A stretch of 64,000 nucleotides of DNA from Pseudomonas gessardii (GTDB taxonomy: Bacteria; Pseudomonadota; Gammaproteobacteria; Pseudomonadales; Pseudomonadaceae), in contig NZ_MNPU01000020.1 of the NCBI RefSeq assembly GCF_001983165.1, forward strand, positions 1 through 64,000. The letters are read 5' to 3'. Each line of letters opens with the position of its first letter. Positions within the stretch are counted from its first letter, which is position 1. A program made the translations under genes and the position numbers. The notes under the pieces were generated by a model. It saw only the letters and a list, made by a program, of their open reading frames with translations. It was not told the DNA's origin and searched no databases. Of this stretch, positions 1-9,854 are shown piece by piece.

Positions 1-93
1 GGCAAGAGCGCGAAAGTCGCGCTCATTGCCTGCATGCGGATACTGCTTATCAGACTGAATGCCATGCTGCGTGACGGCACCGAATGGAGGTGA
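1..93 (+). CDS. IS110-family transposase, C-terminal end (gene cut by window edge)
   Basis: Frame 1 is open from the first base to a TGA at 91-93 and encodes 30 residues rich in the pattern KVALIACMR followed by LNAMLRDGTEW. This closely resembles the extreme C-terminus of IS110-family (DEDD, Transposase_20) transposases. The rest lies before the window, so intactness cannot be judged. The end of the element itself cannot be placed; IS110 elements lack classical long terminal repeats. A REP lies immediately downstream, a known kind of target for some Pseudomonas IS110 elements. Confidence 0.75.
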   Translation, partial: GKSAKVALIACMRILLIRLNAMLRDGTEWR

Positions 94-116
94 CGAATGG
101 CATGTTGAAGACAGTT

Positions 117-190
117 GCTCCCACATTCGAGCGCATTCCCATGCTGGAAATCGGTCGAATGTGGGAGCGGCTTGCCCGCGATAGCGGTCT
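117..190. repeat. REP element with 14-bp inverted repeat
   Basis: A REP core reads from 161 (GTGGGAGCGGCTTGCCCGCG). Upstream, 117-130 is an exact inverted copy of 155-168, giving a hairpin with 14-bp arms and a 24-nt loop. It lies between the IS110 transposase end and the stop of the quinone reductase gene. Confidence 0.75.
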
Positions 191-207
191 GCCAAACAAC
201 CGAGATC

Positions 208-1185
208 CTATGGCAAAAAAATGGTCGACCCAGTGGTCCGCCGCCCCGACAACTCCACCTGCGCCTTCGCCGCATCCGCCAACGAAAAGCGCTGGTTGAT
301 ATCAATGTGCACCTTGCCGCTTGCGATCATGCCAAACAGGTCATCGGCCATGGCCTGCAGGTTCTGCGGATTGTTGGCGTAGGTCGCCAGCGTCGGCCGG
401 GTCACGTACAGCGAGCCTTTCGCTGCCAGAATCCCCAGGTTCACCCCGTCCACCGCGCCCGACGCATTGCCGAAACTCACCAGCAGGCCACGGGGCGCGA
501 CGCTGTCCAGCGAGGCGAGCCAGGTGTCCTTGCCGACGCCGTCGTACACCACTGGGCATTTCTTGCCGTCGGTCAGTTCCATCACCCGCTGTGGGACATT
601 TTCCCTGCTGTAGTCGATGGTTTCCCAGGCGCCAAGGGATTTGGCCAGGGCGGCTTTTTCCGGCGAGCTGACCGTGCCGATCAGCTTCACACCCAGGGCC
701 TTGGCCCACTGACAGGCCAGGGAACCGACGCCACCGGCAGCGGCGTGGAATAGGATGGTTTCACCGCCTTGCAACTCATAGGTCTGGCGCAGCAGGTACT
801 GCACGGTCAGGCCCTTGAGCATGGCGCCAGCGGCTTGTTCAAAGCTGATTGCGTCCGGCAGATGCACCAGGTTGGCCGCCGGCAACACGTGCAACTCGCT
901 GTAGGCCCCCAGAGGGCCGCTGCCGTAGGCCACGCGGTCGCCGACCTTGAATTGAGTGACTTCGCTGCCCACCGCATCGACCACGCCAGCCCCTTCCGCG
1001 CCCAGGCCCGAGGGCAGGGCCGGTGGTGCGTACAAGCCACTGCGAAAATACGTGTCGATAAAATTCAAGCCAATGGCCTTGTTCCGTACCCGAACCTGCT
1101 GTGGGCCGGGCTGCGCTGGTGTGTAGTCCACATACTCAAGTACTTCGGGGCCGCCATGGGCGCTGAACTGGATACGTTTGGCCAT
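208..1185 (-). CDS. qor: NADPH:quinone oxidoreductase (zinc-independent MDR family)
   Basis: 325 residues starting MAKRIQFSAHGGPEVLEY; the ATG at 1185 has GAGGA about 8 nt upstream and replaces a longer frame running into the hemF promoter. The product is a medium-chain dehydrogenase/reductase: N-terminal GroES-like domain, then a Rossmann domain with the AAAGGVGS dinucleotide-binding loop near residues 148-155. It lacks the cysteine-rich structural-zinc loop of alcohol dehydrogenases, as in the QOR subfamily, which reduces quinones with one electron from NADPH. It is divergent from hemF across about 160 bp. The qor-hemF-aroE arrangement is conserved in Pseudomonas. Confidence 0.92.
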   Translation of the reverse strand: MAKRIQFSAHGGPEVLEYVDYTPAQPGPQQVRVRNKAIGLNFIDTYFRSGLYAPPALPSGLGAEGAGVVDAVGSEVTQFKVGDRVAYGSGPLGAYSELHVLPAANLVHLPDAISFEQAAGAMLKGLTVQYLLRQTYELQGGETILFHAAAGGVGSLACQWAKALGVKLIGTVSSPEKAALAKSLGAWETIDYSRENVPQRVMELTDGKKCPVVYDGVGKDTWLASLDSVAPRGLLVSFGNASGAVDGVNLGILAAKGSLYVTRPTLATYANNPQNLQAMADDLFGMIASGKVHIDINQRFSLADAAKAQVELSGRRTTGSTIFLP

Positions 1186-1321
1186 CTGCACTGTCCTCAA
1201 GTCTGTTTCGCGAAAGGCTCCTATCGGACTCCTATGCTTGATCTTCGTCAACTGTGGCAGCGCCCGGTGCGGTGGTATCCTGTGCGCCCCTTTGCCGCCG
1301 ACGCCCAATGGCCTCGCGTAG

Positions 1322-2277
<956 letters not shown>

Positions 2278-2278
<1 letters not shown>

Positions 2279-3102
2279 TGGATCGTTATGTGGTGTTCGG
2301 CAACCCCATCGGCCACAGCAAGTCGCCGCTGATTCATCGCCTGTTTGCCGAGCAGACGGGCGAGGCGCTGGACTACAGCACTCTGCTGGCGCCACTTGAG
2401 GATTTCACCGGCTGCGCCCGGGAGTTTTTCCTGCATGGGCGCGGTGCCAATGTCACCGTGCCGTTCAAGGAAGAGGCCTATCGCCTGGCCAACGCCCTGA
2501 CCGAGCGCGCGCAACGCGCAGGCGCGGTGAACACCCTGAGCAAGCTGGCCGATGGCAGCCTGCTGGGCGATAACACCGACGGCGCCGGCCTGGTGCGCGA
2601 CTTGACTGTCAACGCCGGCTTGCGCCTGGCGGGCAAGCGCATCCTGCTGCTGGGTGCCGGCGGCGCGGTGCGCGGCGCACTGGAGCCACTGCTGGCGCAA
2701 CAACCTGCCTCGTTGATCATCGCCAACCGCACCGTGGAAAAGGCCGAGCGGCTGGCCGAACTGTTCGATGACCTGGGGCCGGTCTCCGCCAGCGGTTTCG
2801 ATTGGCTGAGTGAGCCGGTGGACCTGATCATCAACGCCACCTCCGCCAGCCTGTCAGGCGATGTACCGCCGATTGCCGGCAGCCTGGTCGAGCCGGGCAA
2901 GACCTTTTGCTACGACATGATGTACGCCAAGGAACCGACCGCCTTCTGCCGCTGGGCCACTGAACACGGCGCGGCACTGGCAATGGATGGCTTGGGCATG
3001 CTGGTGGAGCAGGCGGCGGAAGCCTTCTACCTGTGGCGCGGGGTACGGCCGGATTCGGCGCCGGTGCTGGCCGAGCTGCGTAAACAACTGGCGGCTAACT
3101 AA
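2278..3102 (+). CDS. aroE: Shikimate dehydrogenase (NADP+)
   Basis: 274 residues from the ATG at 2278, which overlaps the hemF stop by one base; an in-frame TTG one codon earlier is less likely. It reduces 3-dehydroshikimate to shikimate in the chorismate pathway. Visible motifs: substrate-binding [13 protein letters not shown] at the N-terminus, NVTVPFKE with the catalytic lysine, DNTDGAG, and the NADP-binding glycine-rich loop [12 protein letters not shown]. Second gene of the hemF-aroE unit; a REP follows its stop. Confidence 0.97.
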
Positions 3103-3108
3103 TTCTAA

Positions 3109-3197
3109 TGTGGGAGCTGGCTTGCCTGCGATAGCGCTGGGTCAGCGCCGGATGTGCCAACTGATACACCGCTCTCGCAGGCAAGCCAGCGCCTACA
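3109..3197. repeat. Paired REP element after aroE
   Basis: Two inverted REP copies (GTGGGAGCTGGCTTGCCTGCG at 3111 onward and its complement ending near 3190) face each other around about 30 nt. They sit between convergent aroE and the SulP gene. Confidence 0.85.
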
Positions 3198-3211
3198 ATT
3201 TTTGAGCGTGT

Positions 3212-4774
3212 TCAGTCTTCAAAAAGGATCGGGCACTTGTCGGCCCCTTCCAGTTTTTTCAATTCTTCGACCACCTGCGGTCGCGCCCGGCGTAACGTCA
3301 GGCTGCGTCCCAACCCCTGCAACCGCCGCGCTTCCTGATGCAGCATCTCCACCCCGGAATAGTCGATAAAGTTGATCTGCTGCGCCTCGATCACCACTCG
3401 CTGGCCTTGCAGGCGTTGCAAGCGCACCTGCAGGTAGTGGCTGGCGCCAAAGAAGATCGACCCGCCGACCCGCAACACATCGTCTTCCCCATCGCGCCAT
3501 TGCTGCACCCGTGGCTGCGAGGTGCGCTTGAGGTAGAAAAACAGCGACGCCAGCACCCCGGCATAGATCGCCGTCTGCAGCTCCAGCAGCAAGGTAGCCA
3601 GGCAGGTCAGGCCCATTACCACAAATTCTGCACGGCTGACCCGCCACAGCGCGCGGATGCCGCGATGATCCACCAGGCCCCAGCAGATCAGCAGGATGCT
3701 GGCGGCCATGCTCGGGATCGGGATGTGCGCAATCAACCCCGCGCCGAACAGCGCAAATAGCGCGACCCACAGCGCAGAAAACACCCCCGCCAGCGGCGAA
3801 CAGGCACCGGCCTCGTAACTCAGGCCCGAGCGGGTGAAGGAACCGGCCGACAGGTAGCCGGAGAAAAATCCGCCGACGATGTTGGATAAACCCTGGGCGC
3901 GCACTTCCTGGTTGGCATCAAGCAGTTGTTGCGAGCGTGCCGACAGCGAGCGGGCAATCGACAGGCTGGTGACCAGCCCCAACATGCCCACCGCCACGGC
4001 GCTGGGCAGCAGGCGCAGGATCATGTCCAGGTCCAGCGGCAACGGGCTGAACGGCGGCAGTTGGCCGATAAACGAGCTGACCCGCGCCACTTGCCCGAAT
4101 ATCGCCGGCCATGCCCATGCCATCAGGCTGCCCACGGTCAGGGCAATCAACAGGCTCGGCCAGCGCGGCACCCAGTATTTGAGCAGCGCGCCCACCAGCA
4201 AAGTGCCGAGCCCGAGGGCCAGTGACGGGCGATCCCACTCGCCGCCGTGGTCGATCAGCGCCAGCAGGCTGTTGATGGCGGTGGCCTGGCTGGGCAGGTC
4301 GAGCCCCAGCAGGTTGGGCAACTGGCCCAGGGCGATGACCACCGCTGCGCCGAGGGTGAAGCCGAGGACCACGGAATGGGAGACGAAATTGACCAGCGCG
4401 CCAAAGCGCAGCAGGCCCAACAGCCATTGGAAGACGCCGGCGAGCAAGGTCAGCAACAGGATCAGGGTGATGTAGTCCTGGGAGCCCGGCACTGCCAGCG
4501 GGCTGATGCTGGTGTAGAGCACGATGGAAATCGCCGCCGTCGGGCCGCAGATCAAATGCCAGGACGAACCCCACAGGCAGGCAATCAGCACCGGGATGAT
4601 CGCCGCATACAGGCCGTATTCGGGAGGCAGGCCGGCGATCAGGGCGTAGGCGATGGATTGTGGCAACGCCAGCACCGCGCCGCTGAGGCCCACCAGTGCA
4701 TCCCGGCCGACACTGGCGCGGGTCTGGCGTGGCAGCCAGCGCAGGAATGGGAAGAGTGTATGGGGCCGGGGCAT
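3212..4774 (-). CDS. SulP-family anion transporter with STAS domain, choline-sulfate cluster
   Basis: 520 residues. The N-terminal 400 or so are strongly hydrophobic with about 10-14 membrane spans and the SulP signature region (ALPQSIAYALIAGLPPEYGLY near residue 40). A C-terminal cytoplasmic STAS domain covers roughly residues 410-515. The family moves sulfate and other anions by symport or exchange. It is the last gene of a minus-strand run with a choline-binding-type periplasmic protein and choline sulfatase. Plausible jobs are choline-O-sulfate import or disposal of the sulfate released by BetC; substrate is inference from context. Distinct from the second SulP gene at 34996. Confidence 0.88.
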   Translation of the reverse strand: MPRPHTLFPFLRWLPRQTRASVGRDALVGLSGAVLALPQSIAYALIAGLPPEYGLYAAIIPVLIACLWGSSWHLICGPTAAISIVLYTSISPLAVPGSQDYITLILLLTLLAGVFQWLLGLLRFGALVNFVSHSVVLGFTLGAAVVIALGQLPNLLGLDLPSQATAINSLLALIDHGGEWDRPSLALGLGTLLVGALLKYWVPRWPSLLIALTVGSLMAWAWPAIFGQVARVSSFIGQLPPFSPLPLDLDMILRLLPSAVAVGMLGLVTSLSIARSLSARSQQLLDANQEVRAQGLSNIVGGFFSGYLSAGSFTRSGLSYEAGACSPLAGVFSALWVALFALFGAGLIAHIPIPSMAASILLICWGLVDHRGIRALWRVSRAEFVVMGLTCLATLLLELQTAIYAGVLASLFFYLKRTSQPRVQQWRDGEDDVLRVGGSIFFGASHYLQVRLQRLQGQRVVIEAQQINFIDYSGVEMLHQEARRLQGLGRSLTLRRARPQVVEELKKLEGADKCPILFED

Positions 4775-4848
4775 TGGGCAGCTCAGGTCGAAAGGTTTGA
4801 GTCAGGGTATCAGCACAAACACAAGCCAGGTCCCACAGGGTGGCACTA

Positions 4849-5766
4849 TTAAAGCCTGGCCTTGACCGCCGCCAACGCCTCCTGGCCATCCAGGGTTTTG
4901 ACCTCCTCCAGCCACTGCTCCAGCACCGCTGGGTTGGCCCTGATCCATGCCTTCGCCGCGTCGGCATGGCTGACCTTGTTGTTCACCATCTCGGCCATGA
5001 TGCTGTTCTCCATGTCCTGGGTAAATTTAAGGTTGGTCAGCAGCCTGGCCACATTCGGGCAGGCCTGTGCATAACCCTTGCGGGTCAGGGTGTACACGCT
5101 GCCGGTGTCGCCGAAGTATTTTTCGCCGCCCTTGAGGTAACGCATCTTCAACTGCACGTTCATCGGGTGCGGTGTCCAGCCGAGGAAGGTGACGAAACGC
5201 TCGCGCTTCACCGCCCTGGACACTTCGGCGAGCATCGCCTGTTCGCTGGACTCGATAAGCTTCCACTGGCCGAGGTTAAAGTCGTTCTTCTTGATGATCT
5301 CGTGCAGCGAAAGGTTGGCCGGCGCGCCGGAGCCGATGCCGTAGATTTTCTTGTCGAACTTGTCGGCAAATTTATCCAGGTCGGCAAAGTCACGCACACC
5401 GGCCTCCCACACATAGTCCGGCACCGCGAGGGTGAACTGCGTGCCTTCGAGGTTCCTGGCCAGTTGCACCACGTCGCCATTGGCCACGAACTTGTCATAG
5501 AAACCCTGCTGCGCGGGCATCCAGTTGCCCATAAACACATCCACCTGGCCGTCCTTGAGCCCGCCAAAGGTGATCGGCACCGCCAGGGTATCGACCTTGG
5601 CCTTGTAACCCATGCCGCTCAGTAGAAAACCGGTAATGGCGTTGGTGGCGGCAATGTCGCTCCAGCCGGGGTCGGCCATCTTTACCGTCTCGCAACGGGC
5701 GTCGGCATACACCTGGGTCGCACTCAACAACAGCACGGCACTCACGACTGTGGATAACGTTTGCAT
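4849..5766 (-). CDS. Choline-type periplasmic substrate-binding protein (ChoX/OpuAC-like)
   Basis: 305 residues with an N-terminal signal peptide ending around VYADA. The mature part is an OpuAC-type (glycine betaine/choline) binding protein: MADPGWSDI near the start, VDVFMGNWMPAQ, and FLGWTPHPMNVQ carry the aromatic residues that usually cage quaternary ammonium groups. It starts 19 bp downstream of the choline sulfatase stop, so the two are co-transcribed. No ABC ATPase or permease gene is beside it; it may bind choline or choline-O-sulfate for a transporter encoded elsewhere, or assist the SulP protein. Confidence 0.88.
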   Translation of the reverse strand: MQTLSTVVSAVLLLSATQVYADARCETVKMADPGWSDIAATNAITGFLLSGMGYKAKVDTLAVPITFGGLKDGQVDVFMGNWMPAQQGFYDKFVANGDVVQLARNLEGTQFTLAVPDYVWEAGVRDFADLDKFADKFDKKIYGIGSGAPANLSLHEIIKKNDFNLGQWKLIESSEQAMLAEVSRAVKRERFVTFLGWTPHPMNVQLKMRYLKGGEKYFGDTGSVYTLTRKGYAQACPNVARLLTNLKFTQDMENSIMAEMVNNKVSHADAAKAWIRANPAVLEQWLEEVKTLDGQEALAAVKARL

Positions 5767-5785
5767 GGCCTTCCCCTTACTGGAT

Positions 5786-7300
5786 TTATTGGTTTTGGCA
5801 GGGTTGTGGATAACGTGCCTTGCGCTCCAGATCGTCGAGGTCGATATGGTTGCGCATGTACTGCTGGCTGGCGTCTACCAGCGGCTGGTGATCCCAGCTC
5901 TTGAGTTTGCCCAGCGCCAGCGCCGCACCTACCAGGCGCCGGCGGCGCTGGCTGGCGAGCACTTGCTGGTGGATCGCGGGCATGTCCCATTTGCCCTGCG
6001 CCTCGGCCAGGAACGCGTCGAACAGCGTGCGGTGGGCCGGCGACTGGCTGAGTTCTTGCTGTTCACGGGGGTCGTTATGCACATCGAACAGCAGGCAGGG
6101 ATCATCCTCGCTGTAGATGAATTTGTAGGCGCCCCGGCGAATCATCATCAGCGGGCCAATGGTGCCTTCGGCCATGTACTCGCCGAACACTTCGTCATGC
6201 CCGCCCTGCCCCAGCAAGTGAGGGACCAGTGAGCGGCCATCAAGGGGCAATCGGCGGTCCGGTTCGCCGCCGGCCAACTCCACCAGGGTCGGTAACAGGT
6301 CCGCGGTGGACACCGCCGCACTCACCCGCCCAGCCTGGAATTGCCCCGGCGCGCTGACCAGCAGCGGCACCCGCGCGGCCATTTCAAACCAGTGCATTTT
6401 GTACCAGAGCCCACGCTCGCCGAGCATGTCGCCGTGGTCGCCGGAGAACACGATGATGGTGTCCTCGGCCAGGCCGGTGTCCTGCAGGGTTTGCAGGAGT
6501 TTGCCGACATTGCTGTCGATGTAGCTGCACGCCCCGAAGTAGGCGCGCCGTGCATCGCGGATCTTATCCACAGGCAGTGGCTTGTCCCACAGGTCGTAGA
6601 CCTTGAGCAGGCGCTGGGAATGGGGGTCCAGGTCGGCCTGGGGCGGGGTTGTAGGCATTGGGATGTCATTATCGTCGTACAGATCCCAGAACGGCTTGGG
6701 AATGGTGTACGGGTCGTGGGGGTGGGTCATGGAGACCGTGAGGCAGAACGGCTGGTCACCGTCCTCGCGAATATGGTCGAACAGGTACTGCTGGGCCTTG
6801 AACACCACCTCTTCGTCGAAATCCAGCTGGTTGGTGCGCACACACGGGCCGGCTTGCAGCACCGACGACATATTGTGATACCAGGTGGGGCGCACGTCGG
6901 GCTCGTCCCAGTTCACCGCCCAGCCATAGTCGGCGGGGTAGATATCGCTGGTGAGGCGCTCTTCATAGCCGTGCAACTGGTCCGGCCCGCAGAAATGCAT
7001 TTTGCCCGACAGCGCCGTGCGGTAGCCGAGGCGGCGCAGGTAGTGGGCGTAGGTCGGTATATCGGCGGGGAAATCCGCCGCGTTGTCGTAGGCGCCGATC
7101 TTGCTCGGCAACTGGCCACTAACCAGGGTGAAACGCGACGGCGCACACAGCGGGCTGTTGCAGTACGCGGCGTCGAACACCACGCCTTGGGCGGCCAGGC
7201 GGCTGAGGTTGGGCAGTTTGATCGGCGAAGGACCGTAGAACGGAAGCAACGGTGCGGCCATTTGATCGGCCATGATGAAAAGAATGTTCTTGCGCTTCAT
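5786..7300 (-). CDS. betC: Choline sulfatase
   Basis: 504 residues from the ATG reading MKRKNILFIMADQ, eight codons inside the longest frame. It hydrolyses choline-O-sulfate to choline and sulfate, supplying the osmoprotectant precursor, carbon, nitrogen and sulfur. The sulfatase signature C-A-P-S-R at residues 52-56 carries the cysteine that is matured to formylglycine; the N-terminal DQ metal ligands and the FSGDHGDMLGERGLW segment fit family S1. No signal peptide is seen, so it is cytoplasmic. First gene of the betC-binding protein-SulP unit, divergent from its LysR regulator. Confidence 0.95.
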   Translation of the reverse strand: MKRKNILFIMADQMAAPLLPFYGPSPIKLPNLSRLAAQGVVFDAAYCNSPLCAPSRFTLVSGQLPSKIGAYDNAADFPADIPTYAHYLRRLGYRTALSGKMHFCGPDQLHGYEERLTSDIYPADYGWAVNWDEPDVRPTWYHNMSSVLQAGPCVRTNQLDFDEEVVFKAQQYLFDHIREDGDQPFCLTVSMTHPHDPYTIPKPFWDLYDDNDIPMPTTPPQADLDPHSQRLLKVYDLWDKPLPVDKIRDARRAYFGACSYIDSNVGKLLQTLQDTGLAEDTIIVFSGDHGDMLGERGLWYKMHWFEMAARVPLLVSAPGQFQAGRVSAAVSTADLLPTLVELAGGEPDRRLPLDGRSLVPHLLGQGGHDEVFGEYMAEGTIGPLMMIRRGAYKFIYSEDDPCLLFDVHNDPREQQELSQSPAHRTLFDAFLAEAQGKWDMPAIHQQVLASQRRRRLVGAALALGKLKSWDHQPLVDASQQYMRNHIDLDDLERKARYPQPCQNQ

Positions 7301-7403
7301 GGTCTCTCGGCATTCCATAGTCAATATTTATGCGATTGAGCATGGGGGCCATGGAATACGTGGTAAAGCCCATAGAGAGCAATGTCTAGGATAAGTACTG
7401 CTT

Positions 7404-8354
7404 ATGTATAAAGCCCTGGGTAACCTGTCGCTGGACCTGTTGCGCGCCTTTGAAGCCGCCGCCCGTCATCGCAGCTTCACGGCGGCGGCGATGGAGCTGG
7501 GCACCACCCAGCCGGCCGTCAGCCAGCAGATCAAGCGCCTGGAAGAGCAGCTGGCCGTACGCCTGTTCGATCGCATCTACCGCGGCATCGAATTGACTGA
7601 CGCCGGTAGGTTGTTGTTCGAGCACGTCCAGGCCGGGTTGCAGAGCATGGAGGCTGGCCTGGGGCTGATCACGCAACAGGACCAGCACGAAGTGTTGCAA
7701 GTGGCGACCGACTTCGCGTTCGCCGCCTACTGGCTGATGCCGCGCCTGCATCGCTTTCATGAAGCCAACCCGCAGGTGGATGTGAGCCTGGTCACCAGTG
7801 AGCGTAACCACGCGACCCTGCGCAGTGACATCGATGTGGCCGTGCTGTTTGGCGATGGGCGTTTTCGCCAGGGCCACAGCCAGTGGTTGTTCAACGAGGA
7901 AGTGTTCCCGGTGTGCAGCCCGCAACTGCTCAAGGGCCGTACCACGCCACTGTCGCTGCAGAGCCTGCAGGCGTTGCCGTTGCTGCACCTGCGCCAGGAA
8001 AGCCACAGCCAGTGGTTCGATTGGAACGGGCTGTTTCGCGAACTGGGGATCACCGCCGCGCCGACCCCGGGGCCGCTGCGGTTTGACAACTACACCCTGC
8101 TGATCCAGGCGGCGATTGCCGGCCAGGGCGTGGCCATTGGCTGGCGTCACCTGGTGGATAACCTGCTGGAGCAGCAGTGGCTGTGCCGGCCGATTGACGG
8201 CACGGTGATCTCGCGCTTTGGCTATTACGTGGTACTGCCCCAGCGCAAACGGCGTGGGCCGTTGATCGAGCGGTTTGTCGAGTGGCTGATGGCCGAGCAG
8301 GCCGGCAGTGTGCAGTCCCTGGCCGGGCTGGCCCTGCCGTCGATTGCGGTCTAG
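7404..8354 (+). CDS. betR: LysR-family regulator of choline sulfate use
   Basis: 316 residues. Winged-helix DNA-binding domain at the N-terminus (LLRAFEAAARHRSFTAAAMELGTTQPAVSQQIKRLEEQ region, residues 9-45), followed by a LysR substrate-binding domain. It is divergently placed 103 bp from betC, the usual arrangement for an activator controlling its target. Equivalent genes next to Pseudomonas betC are annotated as choline sulfate-utilisation regulators; the ligand (choline or choline-O-sulfate) is inferred. Confidence 0.85.
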   Translation: MYKALGNLSLDLLRAFEAAARHRSFTAAAMELGTTQPAVSQQIKRLEEQLAVRLFDRIYRGIELTDAGRLLFEHVQAGLQSMEAGLGLITQQDQHEVLQVATDFAFAAYWLMPRLHRFHEANPQVDVSLVTSERNHATLRSDIDVAVLFGDGRFRQGHSQWLFNEEVFPVCSPQLLKGRTTPLSLQSLQALPLLHLRQESHSQWFDWNGLFRELGITAAPTPGPLRFDNYTLLIQAAIAGQGVAIGWRHLVDNLLEQQWLCRPIDGTVISRFGYYVVLPQRKRRGPLIERFVEWLMAEQAGSVQSLAGLALPSIAV

Positions 8355-8385
8355 GATCGGCCGATCAACGAGCCCGGAGCCTGTC

Positions 8386-8712
8386 ATGCCATGTATCAAG
8401 GGCTATCACGCCCATATCTACTTCGACGCCAGCACGATCGAGCAGGCGCGCAAGCTCTGTGAGGACGCGGCGGCCATCTTCCCGCTGCACAGGGGGCGCA
8501 TGCATGAGCGGCCGGTGGGGCCCCACCCGGACTGGAGCTGCCAATTGGCGTTCGACCCCCAGTACATTGGTGTGGCACTGCCGTGGCTGGCGCTCAATCG
8601 CAATGGCTTGGTGGTGTTCTTGCATCCCGAGACCGGTGATGACCTGAAGGACCACACCGACTACGCGATCTGGATGGGGGCCATGCGTCCGTTGGATCTG
8701 TCGATTTTTTAA
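8386..8712 (+). CDS. DOPA 4,5-dioxygenase family protein
   Basis: 108 residues from the ATG at 8386 (MPCIKGYHAHIYFDA), 31 bp after the LysR gene. The HAHIYFD motif, an HERPVGPHP segment and VFLHPETGDDLKDHTDYAIWMG near the C-terminus match the small DOPA-dioxygenase family, whose histidines bind metal. Plant and fungal members cleave catechol rings, but the bacterial members' substrate is generally unknown. Probably co-transcribed with the upstream regulator because of the short gap. Family assignment is sound; function is not established. Confidence 0.85.
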   Translation: MPCIKGYHAHIYFDASTIEQARKLCEDAAAIFPLHRGRMHERPVGPHPDWSCQLAFDPQYIGVALPWLALNRNGLVVFLHPETGDDLKDHTDYAIWMGAMRPLDLSIF

Positions 8713-8887
8713 CCGGTTACAGTCAGCTGAATCCTTACGTTTGCGTGCGATAAAAAGCACGATTGCGTAGGGATTTTCTTTTTATTGTTCCAATATATGG
8801 GATTGATATTTATATATTGAGATGTTTCAAACCTTGGGTTTATATTCGGCCATCTGCTTTTTCAGCACCCACATTCCAGGTGAAGCG
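8713..8887 (+). promoter_or_regulatory. AT-rich upstream region of the dgo operon with inverted repeat
   Basis: This gap is clearly AT-richer than its surroundings. CAATATAT at 8791-8798 is matched by the inverted ATATATTG at 8812-8819, with 13 nt between. It could be an operator for a regulator encoded elsewhere, since no dgoR-type gene adjoins. A short near-palindrome also occurs around 8746-8766. No experimental site is implied. Confidence 0.4.
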
Positions 8888-9853
8888 ATGCCGGCGCAAT
8901 TGATCGCGCTCGATTGGGGAACCAGTTCCCTTCGTGCTTATAAACTCGGCCCCGGTGGCCAGGTCCTCGAACAGCGCTCGCTGGCGTCGGGGATCATGCA
9001 TTTGCCCAGCGAACCGCGGTTGATTGCCGGCGTTCACTGCAGCGATGGTTTTGAACTGGCGTTTGATAGCGCCTGTGGCGACTGGCTGGAGGCCCAGCCC
9101 CATCTGCCGGTGATCGCCTGCGGCATGGTCGGCAGCGCCCAGGGTTGGGGCCAGGCGCCTTACCGCAATACGCCGGTCGATGTCGCAGGCCTGGGCCAGG
9201 CGCTGCACAAGGTACGCAGCCTGCGCGGTGTCGAGGTGCATATCGTGCCCGGGGTGATCGAGCAGGTCGGCTTGCCCAATGTGATGCGCGGCGAAGAAAC
9301 CCAGGTGCTCGGCGTACTGCAAAGCCTGCCTGCCGGCGGTGAATTATTGATCGGCCTGCCTGGCAGCCATTCCAAATGGGTCGAGGTGGTCGATGGCTGC
9401 ATCACCCACTTCGACACCTTCATGACCGGCGAACTGTTTGCAGTGCTGAGCAAGCACAGCCTGCTCGGGCGTACGCAAAAGAGCGCCGGGCAGTTCCAGG
9501 CAGAGGCCTTTGACCGGGGCGTGCAAGTGGCACGTTCAGGGGATGGCCGGCGCGGTGTGCTGTCGACGCTGTTCAGTGCGCGCACCCTGGGACTGACCGC
9601 CGAGTTGACTGCCGAGCAGCAGCCGGACTACCTGTCCGGCCTGCTGATCGGCCATGAACTGGCCGGCTTGCCCGACCGTGCACGCACCACGCCGATCATC
9701 CTGGTGGGTGCCGCTGCCCTCTGTGCCCGCTACCAACGCGCCCTCGCCCGGTGTGGTTTCAGCCACGTCAGCCTTGCGCAAGCAGCGAGCGAACGTGGCC
9801 TGTGGCAACTGGCGCTGGCCGCCGGGCTCACTCAACCTGCCATCGAGGCCTGA
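8888..9853 (+). CDS. dgoK: 2-dehydro-3-deoxygalactonokinase
   Basis: 321 residues from the ATG at 8888 (MPAQLIALDWGTSSLRAY); this start removes a 22-residue leader lying in the AT-rich promoter and follows an AGGTGAAG ribosome site. It phosphorylates 2-keto-3-deoxy-D-galactonate at O6 with ATP. The N-terminal DWGTSSLRA phosphate loop and GLPGSHSKWVEV segment are typical of the DgoK branch of sugar kinases. The stop lies one base before the dgoA ATG, so the two are tightly coupled. Confidence 0.93.
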   Translation: MPAQLIALDWGTSSLRAYKLGPGGQVLEQRSLASGIMHLPSEPRLIAGVHCSDGFELAFDSACGDWLEAQPHLPVIACGMVGSAQGWGQAPYRNTPVDVAGLGQALHKVRSLRGVEVHIVPGVIEQVGLPNVMRGEETQVLGVLQSLPAGGELLIGLPGSHSKWVEVVDGCITHFDTFMTGELFAVLSKHSLLGRTQKSAGQFQAEAFDRGVQVARSGDGRRGVLSTLFSARTLGLTAELTAEQQPDYLSGLLIGHELAGLPDRARTTPIILVGAAALCARYQRALARCGFSHVSLAQAASERGLWQLALAAGLTQPAIEA

Positions 9854-9854
9854 C

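Noticed and set aside
3154..3369. Short frames starting inside REP elements, giving peptides such as VGAGLPAIA
   Set aside because: They are translations of REP sequence without ribosome sites and differ only by repeat copy.
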